Positions 25,188-39,148 of a DNA stretch of 64,000 nucleotides are shown here, one piece after another (position 1 is the first letter of the stretch; each line of letters begins with the position of its first letter). The notes below the pieces were generated by a model, which had not been told where the DNA came from, did no database searches, and saw only the letters and a program-made list of their open reading frames with translations. The stretch is from Nissolia schottii (lineage: Eukaryota; Streptophyta; Magnoliopsida; Fabales; Fabaceae). Where the stretch lies: assembly GCA_003254905.1 (NCBI GenBank), contig QANU01046033.1:87881-151880 (forward strand), written 5' to 3'. The position numbers and the translations under genes were made by a program.

Positions 25188-25473
25188 ACGCCAACACTGT
25201 TGACGATTTTATGTTGAATTCGCCAACATTAATGGCGATTTGTTGTTGAATTCGCCAACCTTATAAGCAATTTCTTCATGAATTCGTCATCTCCATAGGC
25301 GAATTTGAACTGAATTCGCTAACCGCATAGGCGAATCTGACGTGGCACGCCACACAGTGCGCGAATGCCACGTCAGCCAAAACCATGGTATTTTTGTAAA
25401 ATATTTGAAAATAGGGGTATTTTGATAATTAATTTGTGTAACAGAGGTATTATAGTAAAAAACTCAAAAATTC
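25188..25473 (-). repeat. Right terminal inverted repeat of the MULE
   Basis: Inverted partner of 21362-21640. Shared landmarks are 'ttggctgacgtggcattcgcgcactg', 'tgccacgtcagattcgcctatgc' and 'ttcagttcaaattcgcctat', each read on the minus strand. Confidence 0.8.
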
Positions 25474-25726
25474 CTTATTTCTCAAAAAATGTAGATGATG
25501 GTCAAAGAGCAATTTTAATGAAAATTTATGATTTCAATAATTTACAAAAAAAAAATGCAGATAGTTAATTCAATCTTAAAGACAATTTAAACTTTCAAAA
25601 AAATTCTTTATTATTATAATATCTACTAATTAATATTTAATTCAATTTTTTATAAAAAAAAAATTGGTATAAAAAATTTCAAATTTTTTTAAAAAAACTG
25701 CCCCCCAATTGGTCTACATGTTTGGC

Positions 25727-26463
25727 TATGAAGTGTGTGTTTGGATAAGGGATTTTAAGAAGGACATGTATTTGTTTGAGAGAAATTAAAATGATTTGTT
25801 TGGATATTAAAAAAAAATAATTTTGAAAATCCTCAGCAATTTGATCGGGTATTTTGCTATATCTAAATTGATGAATTTGAAATTGTGAATTTAAAAATTC
25901 CCTTGGCATTGTGTGGCATCGTTCTTTGACAACTGCACTTTTGTCTTCACCCATCCTCGCATTCTTCAGCCCCAACAACCCAGTCGTCGTCGTCGTGGTG
26001 GTTATCCCTCTTTTCTGAGTTGGGATTACATTTGTTGCTCTTTGTTGTCCTAGTTTTTTGATGTTTAGGGCAGTTAGCTTGGGCAATTTTAGAGTTTGCT
26101 TTTGTGCCATTATGGCCTCTGGTTGTTGTTTTGGTCTCTGATTCTCTTTTGGTGATGCTTTGTTCTGCTACGTTGTCGTTGCCAATTTTTTATTCATGAT
26201 TTTTATTGATTCTATAATTTTGAGTTGTTACATTTATCTAAAAAAAAGCTTTGACAATGGAGGAGGAAGAAACTTTCACAAATACGAGGGTCAAGATATA
26301 TAGTGGTGTGATATGCATACAATATTTTTATTAAATTTTCAATTCCATGTTTAGTTTTCTTTTAATGGGACAATTCCATATATTTTTTTAAAAGCATCAA
26401 TTTAAATTCCTTGTATTTTAAATTCCTTTGAAATTCTCAAATAACTCATCCAAACACAACATC
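25727..26463. mobile_element. Possible foldback element or MITE with internal non-repeat sequence
   Basis: The left end 'agtgtgtgtttggataaggg' and the reverse complement of the right end 'gatgttgtgtttggatgagtt' match over the core GTGTTTGGAT. About 735 bp lie between. Inside, the minus strand has an open frame (25679-26110) with a Thr run and balanced N-terminal sequence that does not look like transposase. No target-site duplication is clear. Confidence 0.35.
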
Positions 26464-28831
26464 AACTTTCTAACAATTTACTAAGTCCAATCTGAATAAC
26501 AATCTTAGATTCACGTGACAAAAATAATTATTCGTGAAGTAACTTTAATAAAATACTTATTGATAAAGTAATTATTTCATAGAGTAGTTTTCACAATAAG
26601 GGATGTGAAACATTACATATCTTGGATTTGGTCCTAATAAAAAAAATTTACAAAGTTATTAGATAAGATTTATTATTAGATAAGATTCTTTAAGATTTTA
26701 TAAGTAATATTATATACTTTCTTATAAAATTTTCACAATAGGGGATAAGAAATATTACATATCTTGGACGAGCAATTTCATAAAATTTTCACAACTTATG
26801 CTACAAATTTATTTATATAAAACATTAGTTAAGGTGACAAAAATAATTAATCATAGAACAATTTTCTTAATAATCAACATCTCAAAAGTGTTAAAGTAAA
26901 TATTTACACAGCAAATGTCAATAAAGTGAATTACACAATTTTTACACGGGCGATGCCAAAATAGTGCAATACATATTAATAATTTACTTATCTTATAATG
27001 CATATTAGTTCATTTGTTACTTAGTTATTTCCAAAGTTAACAGAATCAACACATAAATCATTAACTCTTTGAAATGATTCATTAACTCTATTGTGACACC
27101 AAAATCATGTCGTTTTAGGCCTTTCACACTCACCATGAAAACAACATCATTCTATGGTCGGTTGATATTGGGTCATGGTTGCAACTTATTAACAAAGAGC
27201 CTAATATGTCTATTTTTGTGAATGGTAATAGATTTTATATTTCATAAAAATGGCGAGGGATTAAATAAGACGTTTTGTCTTGACATTTTATTTTTCATGT
27301 AATGTAAGTCTCATGTACAACACGAGCTATTACACTAGATAATAATTCAATTAGTTAGTAAATATTTAGATTTAGTCTTTATCCTATTAATTAGTCAATC
27401 AAATATTATTATTTTGAATGTTGATATTTTTAATGACCTGATTTTTATTTATCCAATATTGTAAATAAGTGCTACCATTAGGTGTCATAATTCACTTTTA
27501 ATTGACTAAAGAAATCGTGACTTCTTCATCTTCACTCTTTCAAAACAGAAAAAATTAGGTGAGCATATCTCATCAGACATTTTTTTGTTCATCTCTATTA
27601 CAGGGGCTAACGTTTCTCTTCTTTTCTTTATTACACTAGTTAAGGTTTGATGTTATACTAGACAAAGTTATATTCTTACGAAAACCATTTTTAACCAGCA
27701 GGTAAGGTTTTCCTCTTCGACTCTACACTATCAATATTTGAATATTTTTCACATTTAAATTACTACTTTATCTATTATTTATCTTATACTCTCGATTTTC
27801 ATATTCTCTTTTTCCTCCTCAACCTCTGATTTTCTTAATCTATTTTTTGGTTTGTGGGTCTAAAGTCACTTGGTAGAAACAAATTCCCAATCGAAAATAA
27901 TTTGTAACCTAATCTGCTATTTATTTTAATCTTTTTTATATTTGTTGATACTTGCAAGACACTATCATGTTGCCATTCCTCATCTTGCAACTTATTATAT
28001 TATTATCTTTTGGCTTCCCTACCCGATATTCTACTCATGCTTTTAACTTGATGCAGGTATTAAATGGTGTTTAATCAAGGAACTTTCAATGTTTTGATCT
28101 TTGGTGGAAAATGGCAATTTTGATGATCTTTGGTGGAAAATGGCAATTCTCCCCAATATGAATCTTTGGACGAGTTCTTATCATTTATCAACAGTGAAGG
28201 GGAAAAAAAACCAAAGACTAAATGTTTCTGGTATTTTGTTTGTTTACTCAACGCTTTTAATGGAAGACATAACAAACATTAATAGTTAAACATCCAATGC
28301 TAATACTATATTGGATGCTGAAATAAAAGTATCCACATTTGACAGCAAACATTCTTGAAATTGAAGAGAAATCCTAACAACTAAAGACATTCAAAATCCC
28401 CCAGAAAAACTAGAAGAGTCAAATCAAATGTTCAGTGAAATGGTCAGCATCAAGGTAAACACAAATAAGGAGAACCCGGCATCCAAAATGCAAACCAATT
28501 AAAGAAGCAGAAAATACAATAATTTAACAGCTACATCAACATAAGCAAAGCAGAAGAATAATGGCATTGCTCAAGTAAGCATCTATTCTCAATTCTCAAT
28601 TTCTCACTATGAAACAAAACAAAATCTGAATACAGAGTTTGCATCATTGAATGCAAACTGATTGTGCGTGTTATCACGACAAGACCTTCCTACTAATCCT
28701 AGAACAACAATGGTATAAATATGAGATCATCAAAAACACTTTCATAGATCAGATAGTACACCAAATCCATTTACCTCTCCAACAGCATCTTCAAACTCCA
28801 GCGTGACAAAATCTAGAACCTTCCAATCAAT
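26464..28831. other. AT-rich intergenic DNA; 3' flank of the maMYB gene at the right
   Basis: No gene is seen. 28097-28150 holds a tandem duplication of about 28 bp (gatctttggtggaaaatggc). The stretch next to 28831 probably contains the 3' UTR of the minus-strand maMYB gene. Confidence 0.5.
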
Positions 28832-29767
28832 CTACCCATCGCCTGCAGCTTTAGCACTCCGAAACCCTTTCTTCAACTCAGCAACCCTCTTCACGCAAGC
28901 GGCCTTAGACTTCCCGGGCACCGCGGCCGCGACCTTCTCCCACCTCATCGGAACGTCCTTCGGAAACGCCTTCAGCGCATTCAGCAGCGCGATGTCCTCG
29001 CCTGAACTCCACGCGCTCTCAGCAGCAGCAGCAGCCGAATCTCCTCCACCGTCGTTGCCCTCGATCTCCGCTCTCTTGTCCACGGGTTTCCTCTTCTTCA
29101 GGAACTGCGCGTACGAGTCCGAATCGTCGACCTTCTTCTCCGCCAGCTCCTTCGCCTTCTTTATCACGCTCTCCACACTGTGCCGCCCCCCGAACGCCGC
29201 CGCGATCGCCTCCCACCGCCCGGGCTTCCCAGCGGGGTGCTTCGACATCTGCTTCTTCAGAACATCCACGTCCTCCTCGCTCCATTCCTTCTCCTCCTCC
29301 ACCGCAGCCGCGACGCCGTTTTCGTTTTTCTTCCCGTCGGCTAGGATCTTCACCGGCGCCGGCGCGATGACGACGGGAGCGGGGACGTCGTCGGATCTGC
29401 GCGATTTGGACCGCCGCTGAGAATTCTTCTTGTTGTTGGCCGCGTCGTCGGATTCGGCGGCGGAATCTTGATCGGGGAACTGGAGGATTGGGCCGCGGCC
29501 GACGCGGATGTCGCCGGCGGTGAGGGAGGGAGGGGCGAAGGGGCCGAGGAGGAGAGAGAGGGAGAACCAGAGGAGGAGAGATCTGAAGGGCTCCGATTCG
29601 AGGAAGAAGATGTAGAGCGCGATGAGAAGGGAGGAGAGGGAGAGGGCGAGGACGAGGAGTGGCTTGGTGGGTTTGTTGAAAGAGTGGGAATCGGTGGGTG
29701 AAGGTGCGGTTGCTGCTCCTGACTGGAAGAGGAACCTTGGCTTCGTGTCTTCGTCCAGGAACTCCAT
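28832..29767 (-). CDS. Membrane-anchored MYB/SANT protein (maMYB-like)
   Basis: Single-exon, 311-aa protein with start ATG at 29767. The frame extends 42 codons further upstream, but that extension is basic and lacks family features, while the MEFLDED start gives the length of Arabidopsis maMYB (about 309 aa). Two hydrophobic segments sit near the N-terminus (about 36-57 and 62-80), then a Ser/Arg/Lys-rich linker (RRSKSRRS) that may be a nuclear localisation signal. Two SANT/MYB-like repeats follow (about 157-207, with W at EWSEED and RWEAIAAAF; about 250-300, with WSSGEDIALL and RWEKVAAAVPGKS). Arabidopsis maMYB is ER-anchored and linked to root-hair elongation; the same role here is inferred. 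The coding sequence is much more GC-rich than its surroundings. The related DNAJC2-type SANT pair is an alternative, but no J domain is present. Confidence 0.88.
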   Translation of the reverse strand: MEFLDEDTKPRFLFQSGAATAPSPTDSHSFNKPTKPLLVLALSLSSLLIALYIFFLESEPFRSLLLWFSLSLLLGPFAPPSLTAGDIRVGRGPILQFPDQDSAAESDDAANNKKNSQRRSKSRRSDDVPAPVVIAPAPVKILADGKKNENGVAAAVEEEKEWSEEDVDVLKKQMSKHPAGKPGRWEAIAAAFGGRHSVESVIKKAKELAEKKVDDSDSYAQFLKKRKPVDKRAEIEGNDGGGDSAAAAAESAWSSGEDIALLNALKAFPKDVPMRWEKVAAAVPGKSKAACVKRVAELKKGFRSAKAAGDG

Positions 29768-29837
29768 TCTTTCTCTCGTCCCGATCACGTCGCGGCCAAG
29801 CTGGAAGAAGAAACCCTTGGTTCTTGTGTTCTCACCA

Positions 29838-29866
29838 ATAAAACGACGTCGTTGCACTAGGGTTAT
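29838..29866 (-). promoter_or_regulatory. ACGT-core palindrome and telo-box-like motif upstream of maMYB
   Basis: About 70-90 bp upstream of the maMYB start lie the palindrome ACGACGTCGT (a GACGTC bZIP-type core) and, next to it, 'ctagggtta', similar to plant telo-boxes. Both are short and could occur by chance. Their place just upstream of the start codon makes them candidates. Confidence 0.3.
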
Positions 29867-29893
29867 GCTGACCTCTTGTGGACGTCTTAGCAT

Positions 29894-30915
29894 TAATGAG
29901 TTAACGGTTTTGTTTAAATGGAATCAAATTGGTCCTCAAATTTCTACCATCTAAAATTCAAATGAAAGGTTTAGATTAGATTTAATAATAATTATATTTA
30001 ATAATATTTTAATTGAATCACTAATTTTACCCTTCAATACTTTTTTTATTTTTTATTTTTGCCATTGTTTGGAATCTTCTTTCATGATGAGGTCGTTCCT
30101 ACTACCATCTTTGTTGTCACCACCACCTCCTCTATTGCCACTACCCTCATTGTCAGAGGTAACACCCCCACTGTCAGAGAACTGAAAATAAAATTGAGAA
30201 TTAGAAATTTCATCAACTTTATTAAAATCTAATAATCTAAAAACTTTATCGGTTACTACATACCCATATACTTTATCATCAATGTGAATACCAAGCCCGG
30301 ATCACCAACCTTCATTATTATCAACAATAACTGAACAATTTCCAATACAAAGCTAGAAACATAAAAATTGCAAGCAAAATCCATAAAGTTTACGGAGAGG
30401 ATTTAGGATAGAAAACCCACAAAAATTGAAACTTTATCATGATTTATGATCTTATTGAGCAAGAAGATGAGAAGGGAAAAAAAAGATGAAGCTTTCTTGG
30501 AAAGAAGTGGTTGCAGCGGCACAACAATCACAAGCAAAATCTAGTCACCTCTGTTTGATGTCGATCACTTCAAAGCGTTGTGGTGTCATCACTTACAGAG
30601 ACCACTCGAATCGCATATCGTAACAACGAGCATTGGCTATACTTTGCCACAATCGCCAGATTTTCTCCCCAGTAGTGTCGCCGTGCTTCCCTTGCATCAA
30701 ATCTACCCTTTATCATGTATATGAGAGAGAAAGCAAGAGAAGAGTAAAGACAGGGAATCAGATCTAGCTCTCAAGCGACAAGGACGACGAAAAGGTCCAA
30801 GATGTTGGGGACAAAGGAGCTCTGTGGCAGATTCAGAGGTATGCTACCGCAATGTGGAAGGAATGACCTATAGGGGAGAGTTGATGGCATGGATGGAGTT
30901 TTCGGCGGAGGCGCG
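29894..30915. other. Intergenic DNA upstream of maMYB, no gene recognised
   Basis: A more GC-rich part (about 30500-30910) is broken into short frames without a recognisable domain. It stops at the start of the LTR element at 30916. Confidence 0.45.
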
Positions 30916-33900
30916 TGTAACGATCCAACAAGCAAAGGACTAGTTCCCTTACAAAAGCCTCTTAAAAATGTTTTTTCGTAAAAACATGCATTTTAACTTT
31001 AATTAAAAATATTTATTTTCTGAATAAATATAACCTCGTTTATAATAAAATACAATTGTACATGCAAAATACGTGATCGGCCTGAAGATCTTACTTGTAT
31101 ACAATTGGAGCACTCTATACATTGACTTGATTACAAATTTAAAATAAAATCTAACATATCATATGGATAGCTTCACCTCAAGGTAACTGCTGACTCACTA
31201 ATTCTGACATTGTTGCAACTAACCATGATCTCCATGCAATGCAACTTCTACATCTTAACATACAATTGGAGGGGAAGATTGATGGGTGAGAACTATGGGA
31301 AAAGTCTCAGCAAATGACCGTCCTCACAGTAACATAGGACATTTCGTAATCATGACATGCAGATGCAATACATAATATAATATCAAGCGCGAAAACATTT
31401 ATATAATTATAACACATAGTACGTAAAAGCATTTGAAAACATAATTAAGTTGGAAACTCTCTAGATAAACAATCCAAACATTACAGTTTAATTGTTCTTA
31501 AAATGTTCGGACTTCATGATCTTGCTATAATCTACATGACATGCTACATGACATCGGACGTCACGGGTTGCCATGTCCAGGCCTCACAGTCTTCCCCTAA
31601 TTCTACATGAACCCTATTAGATGTTATGGTCCTACAAGATATAACAAGGCCAACGTAAGCTGTTACTGACTTACAGTTCTATCCTAAATCTATTCTCGTT
31701 AAAACAGTTTAAACAACGTAACATGAAATAAGATGAACATGATACCTTAATTAACTTATAGCATAACATGACTTTATTCACAAATACACATACACGCGAA
31801 ACATGATGTATTTAATGCAATAAAACGTCACAACCCAAAAAAAAATAGGGGCGTCTTGCGCGAGATGTAAGTCATCTCGCGTAAGATGGGCGACAACAAG
31901 GCAATGGCGCTGCAGCGTGTTGGGTGCGCTACATTGGCATGGCATAGGGGTGCGCTGCAATTCCCAGGGAGTGCTGCAGCACATCAAAAAATTAGTCTCA
32001 CATCGTTTGTAGGTATAGAAGGGGGTCTTCTCCTCCCCTATATACAGAGGCTTCCTGTGAGTGTTTAGACTTGCTAATTCATTCCAGAGCTTGAGAGGTC
32101 ACACTTTTGTGAGACTCTGTGCTCCAGTTATATTTTTTTATTTTTTTTCTCCCTCGCGTCTTCTGTTCGTAGGGAAGCAGTGCCTCCACATAGGGTGTGT
32201 CAGGAGCTTCCAGCTTAGTGCTCTTTAGCGTTCAGCCATTTTCAGCTGAGTGATTTCTTCACTGCCTATTTTAGACCATGTATTTATTTTTAAAGTTATT
32301 TATTTATTTAATTTATTTTAGCATTATTTTATTTATGCATGTTTTATAAAATCCTAGGAGGTAGAACTTAGTATTTTATTTATGTATTTATGAAGTTAGT
32401 TATTATTAAGAGTTCTTTTATTTAATTAGTTATTTTCTTGTGATTATTTATTTAGAAAATTTTTATTTATGAAGTAAATATTTACGAAGCTATTTTAGAA
32501 AATCACGAAACTATTTTAGAACCACATGAGACCACATATTTTACTGCATTAGTTATATTCATGTTGTGTGTGTATGATTAGTATTAAGTGATATAAATAT
32601 TCATATTTTTTAGTTAAACCCTTAATAAAAGATCATGGTTAGGGAACGATTATGGTGAGAGAAGACTTATGTTAAGAGGAAAGGTTATGATGAAGGACAA
32701 AACTTGGTACTTAAGATGTCCATTGCGACGCACCTCTCTTACATGAAAACCTTCCTGAGCATGAGATCTTTGTTTACCTTTATCTTTTCAAGATAAAACA
32801 CTTAAAGATTACTTTTCAGTATTAGTTAAAGGATTAAGTTATTATGTTATGTAATTAAAATTGTTTTCGCGGGAGTGTATCTAGGATAGAACTGTAAGTC
32901 AGCAACAACTTACGTTGGCCATAGTATACCTTATATGATCGTAAAATAGAATATGATTAATGTAGACTATGGGTAATACCGTAAAGCGCAGACATGGCAG
33001 CATGTGATGTCCGGTGTCATGTATCGTATATCATGTCATGTAGATTAGGGCAAGACCGTAAAGCTCGAACATTTCAGGAACAACTAAACCGTTATGCTCG
33101 GAATGTCTATCTAAAGAACTCCCTACTTATTTATGTTCTTAAATGTTTTATTATTATTATTATGATTATTATATGAAAATTTTCATGACTGTTATTTATA
33201 TATGTATTGCATTTGCATGCAATAGTTACGAACTGTCCCATGTCAATATGGGGTTTGTAGCGATGACTCACCCCTCATATACTTTTTCAGATACCGTTGA
33301 TGAAGACGCACTGCTCGTTCATATGATCTCAACAGTTTGGACTCTTCAGTTATTTCAGTATTTAGATAGTTTATATTCATGTCAGTCTTTAGAGTACTCT
33401 AGTGGACTGCAAGTAGAGAGTAGTGTATTGTAAAGTATATATATTTCGTATTTTGTAAAGGATCTTTTTATTTATATTATATTATGATGTTTAGTTTTAT
33501 TTAAAATATTTTGTCTTTATTTATAAAAGCTGTGTGTTTTTCATGATTAGCACGGTAGGAGACTTTCGTACGAAAACTAATCCCTTGCGTGCAGTAACGA
33601 TTTCTAGTGTTGTTACATAAAATGTATGGTCCCGTGTAGTTCTAAAATAGTTTCATAAATAACTACTTTCATAAATATGGAAGTTTCTAAATAAATAATT
33701 AATTTCATAAATAAGAAATTTCTTAAATAATAACTAATTTCATAATTACTTAAAATAAAAATAATAACTAATTTCATAATTACTTAAAATAAAGTACTAA
33801 GTTTCTCCTCATAAGAATTCATAAAAACATGCATAAAATAAATAAATTTTAAAATAAATACATAGTCTGAAAATAGACTGTGAATAAAGCTACTCACTTG

Positions 33901-34290
33901 GAAATGATTGACAATAGATGAGCACGAATATTGGGAGCTCCTTACACCCTACGTGAATGCACTACTTCTCAGTTCCTGACATCCTACGTGAAGATACTAC
34001 TTCCCCATAGACAGAAGAAAATGAGGAAAAAAGAATAAAATGTAACTGGAGTGAATAATCTCACTAAAAATGAAACTTTTAAGCTCTTGCGTAAATTAAT
34101 AAGTCTAAACATTCACGTGGGACTTCTATATGTAGGGGGAACTCAAGAACCCCTCTAAATGTTGCTTCCGATGTGAGACTTCATCTTCATGTTGTTGCAG
34201 CGTGCTGGGAGCACCATAGTGCATGTCTGTTTTCCTTTTTTTTTCCCCCTTATTTTGTTTTATTCTTCCTTTATTCTAAGGGTCACCACA
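30916..34290 (-). mobile_element. Outer solo LTR, interrupted by the inner LTR at 31826-33617
   Basis: Read on the minus strand it starts TGTGGTGACCC at 34290 and ends GGATCGTTACA at 30916. It follows the same order of landmarks as the inner element: 'gtctcacatcgg', an LTR TATA region, 'aaatagactgtg' reversed, 'cgtgacgtccgatgtcatg', and the terminal 'ctagtcctttgcttg'. Without the insertion it is about 1.58 kb. No retrotransposon coding region is attached, so it is a solo LTR of a long-LTR gypsy-type family. No matching target-site duplication was found at its outer ends (gcgcg against actcc). Confidence 0.65.
31826..33617 (+). mobile_element. Inner solo LTR, 1.79 kb, with 5-bp target-site duplication
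   Basis: Starts CGTCACAACCC (family start TGTCACGACCC with the first T changed) and ends TGTTACA. The 5-bp duplication TAAAA lies on both sides (31821-31825 and 33618-33622). Removing the element rejoins the outer LTR reading 'aatgcaataaaatgtatggtcccgtg', matching the uninterrupted copy near 20525. It has a 'cctatatacagagg' TATA-like region near 32037 and no coding region. This is a solo LTR of a long-LTR Ty3/gypsy-type family, probably Tekay/Del-like; the clade is an inference. Confidence 0.8.
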
Positions 34291-34679
34291 ACTCCGGATT
34301 ACTTTAGACATTTTATTGTACACTTTAAAATTACTAAACCTACATGTCATCACAGTGTAGAGGGGGTTTAATGGGCCAGTGGTAGTGAGGGGAAGGTGCC
34401 AGAGTCGATGGACCTTATATCTGAAAGAAGAAGGTAAGAGAGGAGAAAGACTGATGTGATTTCTGTGAGGGCTAATATGATAATTTTATTATTTTGTAAT
34501 ATTATAATATTATTAGGACCAAATTGATCCCTAAGTAAACTTGGACCAGGTTAGCTGACTTCTAAGTTAACTTGTGTTGTTAATTATTTAATTTCCGGTT
34601 TAGCTTTTCCTCTAGTGGCTTCATTATGTTTTAGTAAAAAAAAAAAGAACTTAACTTATTTTATAGAGTTTAATTATTA
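34291..34679. other. Intergenic DNA
   Basis: No gene or repeat structure is recognised between the outer LTR and the next MITE. Confidence 0.5.
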
Positions 34680-34831
34680 TGTATGGATAAAGTAAAAAAA
34701 TTTATATTGTCATTCAATCAAATAATTTTATATACATAACATTTTAAACAGTGAGCAAGAGAGTTAACTATTTTTATTTAAGTAATAAAATTTAATTGAA
34801 TGACAATATAAAAAAAACTTTACCCAGTGCA
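34680..34831. mobile_element. 152-bp MITE with inverted repeats
   Basis: The left end TGTATGGATAAAG and the reverse complement of the right end TGCACTGGGTAAAG match. The inner arms both read 'tatattgtcattcaat' in inverted orientation, so most of the element can fold into one hairpin. A TA dinucleotide flanks both sides (34678-34679 and 34832-34833), compatible with a Tc1/Stowaway-type duplication. Confidence 0.65.
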
Positions 34832-35092
34832 TAACTATTAATATATTGTTTTTATCAAAATAATTTTATAAGATTCACTTTAATCTATTATTGTGTTAAT
34901 TCAAAACACTAGTTCCTGAAACTTTAAAAATACTATTTCCTGTGTTCTTATCTTTTTAATGAAATATTATGCTATGATTAAAGGAATTAAAAACATTTTA
35001 TGGGCAAATATTTATTTTTGGGTACATAAAAAAGGAAGAATGCATCAAAAGAATAAAAAAGAAGAAGAAAGAACATGGAGGTCACGCATTCA

Positions 35093-35350
35093 TTGTTTGG
35101 TAAGCGTCTTGGGACATAAACATGTTTGGAGAAGGAGACGAAAACATAAAACTTAAAATTGCCTTTGTTTTAGCATAACTTTTTAATTAATTTTTATATA
35201 TCTAAAAAAGAAAAATAAAGAAGAGATGTCTGGGACGCAAGGGACATATCTTTGTCGTAGCTCAAAAATAGAGAGATGCACGCAAGAGACACGTCTCTAT
35301 TATCTTGTGTCTCTATATTTTCTATTCTAAGATGCTTACTAAACGGTGCC
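35093..35350. mobile_element. Possible MITE upstream of the WNK gene
   Basis: Left 'gtttggtaagcgtcttggga' and the reverse complement of the right end 'gtttagtaagcatcttagaa' match at most positions over 20 bases. Internal sequence alternates 'gggacataaacatg' and 'agagacacgtctct'. No clear target-site duplication. Confidence 0.45.
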
Positions 35351-35839
35351 ATAAAAAATTAATAAAAGCATCTAAGAAATTGACACATTTTTTCTTCTTT
35401 AAAGGGAAATTAATGCATCTTATTAATGTGAAAAAGATTAAGAGTAATACTTATGAGACTTAATCTAAGCTTAAATATTAATCTTCACACTTTGATTAAT
35501 GATATTTTAAGGGATAAAATAAAAAGGGAAATGCTAAATGTAAAGATTAAACTAATGAAGATATAAATAAATTATCAAAAGTTTTTTTAAATTTTTATTC
35601 AGTTACTTGGGCCGGTATCGTAACTTCGGAAAAGCCCATATAAGGTGTACCATTTAGCCCAGAGTAAGAATGAAGCAGAAAACAACGAGAGGGCAGAGCC
35701 GCACAGGCACATGGATGACGGCGATGTGGATGACGGCGACAGCAGAATAAAACAATGATGGGGAATCAAAGGACTAAAGAAGAAGAAGAAGAGGAGGAGA
35801 TATTTATAGAGAGGAATCAACAACAACATTATGGATACG

Positions 35840-35848
35840 TATAAATAG
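35840..35848 (+). promoter_or_regulatory. Probable TATA box of the WNK gene
   Basis: TATAAATAG sits upstream of a GA/CT-rich leader that leads to a 5' UTR donor (ag/gtaaaa, 36132-36133). The predicted start of transcription is near 35870. Inferred from sequence and spacing. Confidence 0.5.
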
Positions 35849-36360
35849 AGGATTGGTGAGTTTTTCTTCAAAATTATGTTTAGCTTTCGTTCGCTCTCCT
35901 TCTTTTTTTTCTTTTTTTCTTTTTTCATTAAAGAGAGAAAATAAAAAGAGGGAGATAGGAGAAGAAGGGCTTATTGCTCTTGAAGAAGACGAGAAATGAC
36001 TAATTCGTTATCCAATTCCCAATTCTGATTAGGGTTCTTTTCCTCTCCCTTTCTCTTTCTCTCTCTAACACACGCACACATTTCTGCATTCCTTATCTCA
36101 AGCTAAGCTCACAAGGACCTCTTCCTCTTCAGGTAAAAGAAAAACCAACAAAATTCATTCATGAAGCTCAAAATTTTGATGCATTGTTCAAATCCTCGTA
36201 TATTTGTTTTTTTTTTTTAATTATTACCTAGGAATTAAATAAGTTCAAATTATGTAATGCTGCTATTTGTTCTTATTTTGATGTTTATCGATGGTTAAAC
36301 GATTGCTTTGCAATAGTTTTGATTCCAAAAGCAGGGATTTTAGCACGGTGTATATAGAAG

Positions 36361-39148
<2,788 letters not shown>

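Larger units (their letters stand above)
21362..25473 (+). mobile_element. Mutator-like element carrying a plant mobile domain gene
   Basis: About 4.1 kb bounded by inverted repeats of roughly 280 bp (left 21362-21640, right 25188-25473). The outer part pairs 'gagtttttttactatagtacc' with its reverse complement. The interior has MuDR-type N-terminal coding sequence followed by a plant mobile domain (PMD) coding region, all decayed. Long TIRs, MuDR-type sequence and PMD cargo fit known plant MULEs. No 9-bp target-site duplication was found next to the chosen ends, so the ends may be off by some bases or the site has decayed. Confidence 0.8.

Noticed and set aside
28803..29420. 205-codon plus-strand open frame over the maMYB gene
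   Set aside because: It is the antisense of the GC-rich maMYB coding sequence and is Ser/Ala/Phe-rich with no domain. Long antisense frames are expected in GC-rich exons.
35599..35928. 109-codon minus-strand frame before WNK
   Set aside because: Composition comes from the GA-rich promoter and leader; poly-Lys and poly-Phe runs and no domain.
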